A DNA stretch of 64,000 nucleotides, taken from assembly GCA_963840785.1 (NCBI GenBank), contig CAWJAF010000015.1, positions 62,001 through 126,000 of the forward strand. Direction: 5' to 3'. Each line of letters opens with the position of its first letter. Within the stretch, counting starts at the first letter, position 1. Made by a program: the position numbers and the translations under genes. The DNA comes from JALYOK01 sp963840785. GTDB taxonomy: Bacteria > Pseudomonadota > Gammaproteobacteria > Burkholderiales > JALYOK01. The notes beneath the pieces are model-generated. The model had not been told where the DNA came from. It ran no database searches and saw only the letters and a list, made by a program, of their open reading frames with translations. Positions 63,756 through 64,000 of this stretch are shown here, piece by piece.

Positions 63756-64000
63756 CTATATTCCAAAAAATAACGCAACAAGACTGACAATCAATGTGAC
63801 GAACGGCATCATTAACATGCTCAACATTTTCGTCATCACAAGCAACAAGATAATGATGAAGGCATACGGCTCAATACTCGCGAGCGCCTGACCGTATTGT
63901 TGCGGTAACATCGCGACGGCGATGCGGCCACCGTCCAGCGGCGGAATCGGCAACAGGTTGAATACCGCCAAACCGGCGCTGATGAAAATTCCTGCTTGCG
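63756..64000 (-). CDS. Site-2 protease (M50) family protein, C-terminal part
   Basis: The 3' end of a membrane metalloprotease gene that continues beyond the window. It encodes the C-terminal zinc-ligand motif FNLLPIPPLDGGRIAVAMLP followed by two hydrophobic stretches (YAFIIILLLVMTKMLSMLMM and FVTLIVSLVALFF). The HExxH motif would lie upstream, outside the window. It is separated from trpS by two bases. Members of the short M50 group next to trpS are common and of unknown substrate. Confidence 0.85.
   Translation of the reverse strand, partial: QAGIFISAGLAVFNLLPIPPLDGGRIAVAMLPQQYGQALASIEPYAFIIILLLVMTKMLSMLMMPFVTLIVSLVALFFGI

Noticed and set aside
1..64000. CRISPR arrays, rRNA, tRNA, intact insertion sequences or prophage genes
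   Set aside because: No regularly spaced identical repeats with unique spacers, no rRNA-like sequence, no transposase or phage structural genes were seen on reading through the window.

Overview
The window looks like chromosomal DNA of a Gram-negative proteobacterium, most likely a betaproteobacterium or a close gammaproteobacterial relative. The grounds are system I cytochrome c maturation genes (ccmABCDE), a YgfX/YgfZ divergent pair, a fused 1304-residue PurL, RlmD, a PEP-CTERM protein remnant, two LIV-type ABC transporters of the kind common in Burkholderiales-like genomes, and many dispersed palindromic GTAGGGTGG-type intergenic repeats. No rRNA, tRNA, CRISPR array, intact insertion sequence or prophage was recognised.

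Layout. 1-4.8 kb: end of an AGPS-like FAD oxidase, a PEP-CTERM esterase fossil, a cyclase-family hydrolase, about 1 kb of apparently non-coding DNA, and a class II HMG-CoA reductase (mvaA) on the minus strand. 5-15.3 kb: two complete branched-chain-amino-acid-type ABC transporters back to back, one leftward (binding protein, livH, livM, livG, livF, possibly with mvaA at the end) and one rightward. 15.3-23.9 kb: a Phd/PIN toxin-antitoxin pair, then beta-oxidation-type genes (a FadB-like multifunctional enzyme, a thiolase, an SDR, two hotdog thioesterases) with an HD-domain protein, a cupin protein and a DSD1-like PLP enzyme. 24-29.8 kb: a Tat-exported SMP-30 family protein, then a short KdpD-like kinase, KdpE and the potassium transporter Kup. 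29.9-34.7 kb: MDR-type oxidoreductase, DUF1330 protein, phosphotransferase, acyl-CoA dehydrogenase and PhzF-like protein. 34.8-48.2 kb: housekeeping and scattered genes (Bax-inhibitor-like, rlmD, MoxR ATPase, amidase, Nudix, histone-deacetylase-like, DUF3237, purL, ygfX/ygfZ). 48.2-49.7 kb: a TetR regulator, repeated operator-like palindromes, and two paralogous small secreted proteins built from three NPLxPSY repeats. 49.8-57.3 kb: ccmABCDE (no ccmF/G/H follows), lldD, a pabC-like gene, a secreted single-cysteine Tpx, recA and recX. 57.4-60.1 kb: a compact Dlt-like acylation cassette (carrier protein, membrane SGNH protein, MBOAT, and a 39-residue microprotein with a DltX-like C-terminus). 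60.1-64 kb: gamma-glutamyltransferase family gene, gluconokinase, trpS and the end of a site-2 protease gene.

A striking property of the window is about 46 single-base frameshifts inside otherwise well preserved genes. About 39 lie in the first 23 kb and only about 7 in the remaining 41 kb. On both sides of each break the translated sequence continues the same conserved protein, and correcting each break by one base restores a whole number of codons in every gene where this was counted. This points to uncorrected sequencing or assembly indels, or very recent decay, rather than old pseudogenes. Frameshifted genes are annotated over their full reconstructed extent.

The most interesting candidates for undescribed biology are the Dlt-like cassette with its microprotein (57.4-60.1 kb) and the TetR-linked NPLxPSY repeat proteins (48.2-49.7 kb).
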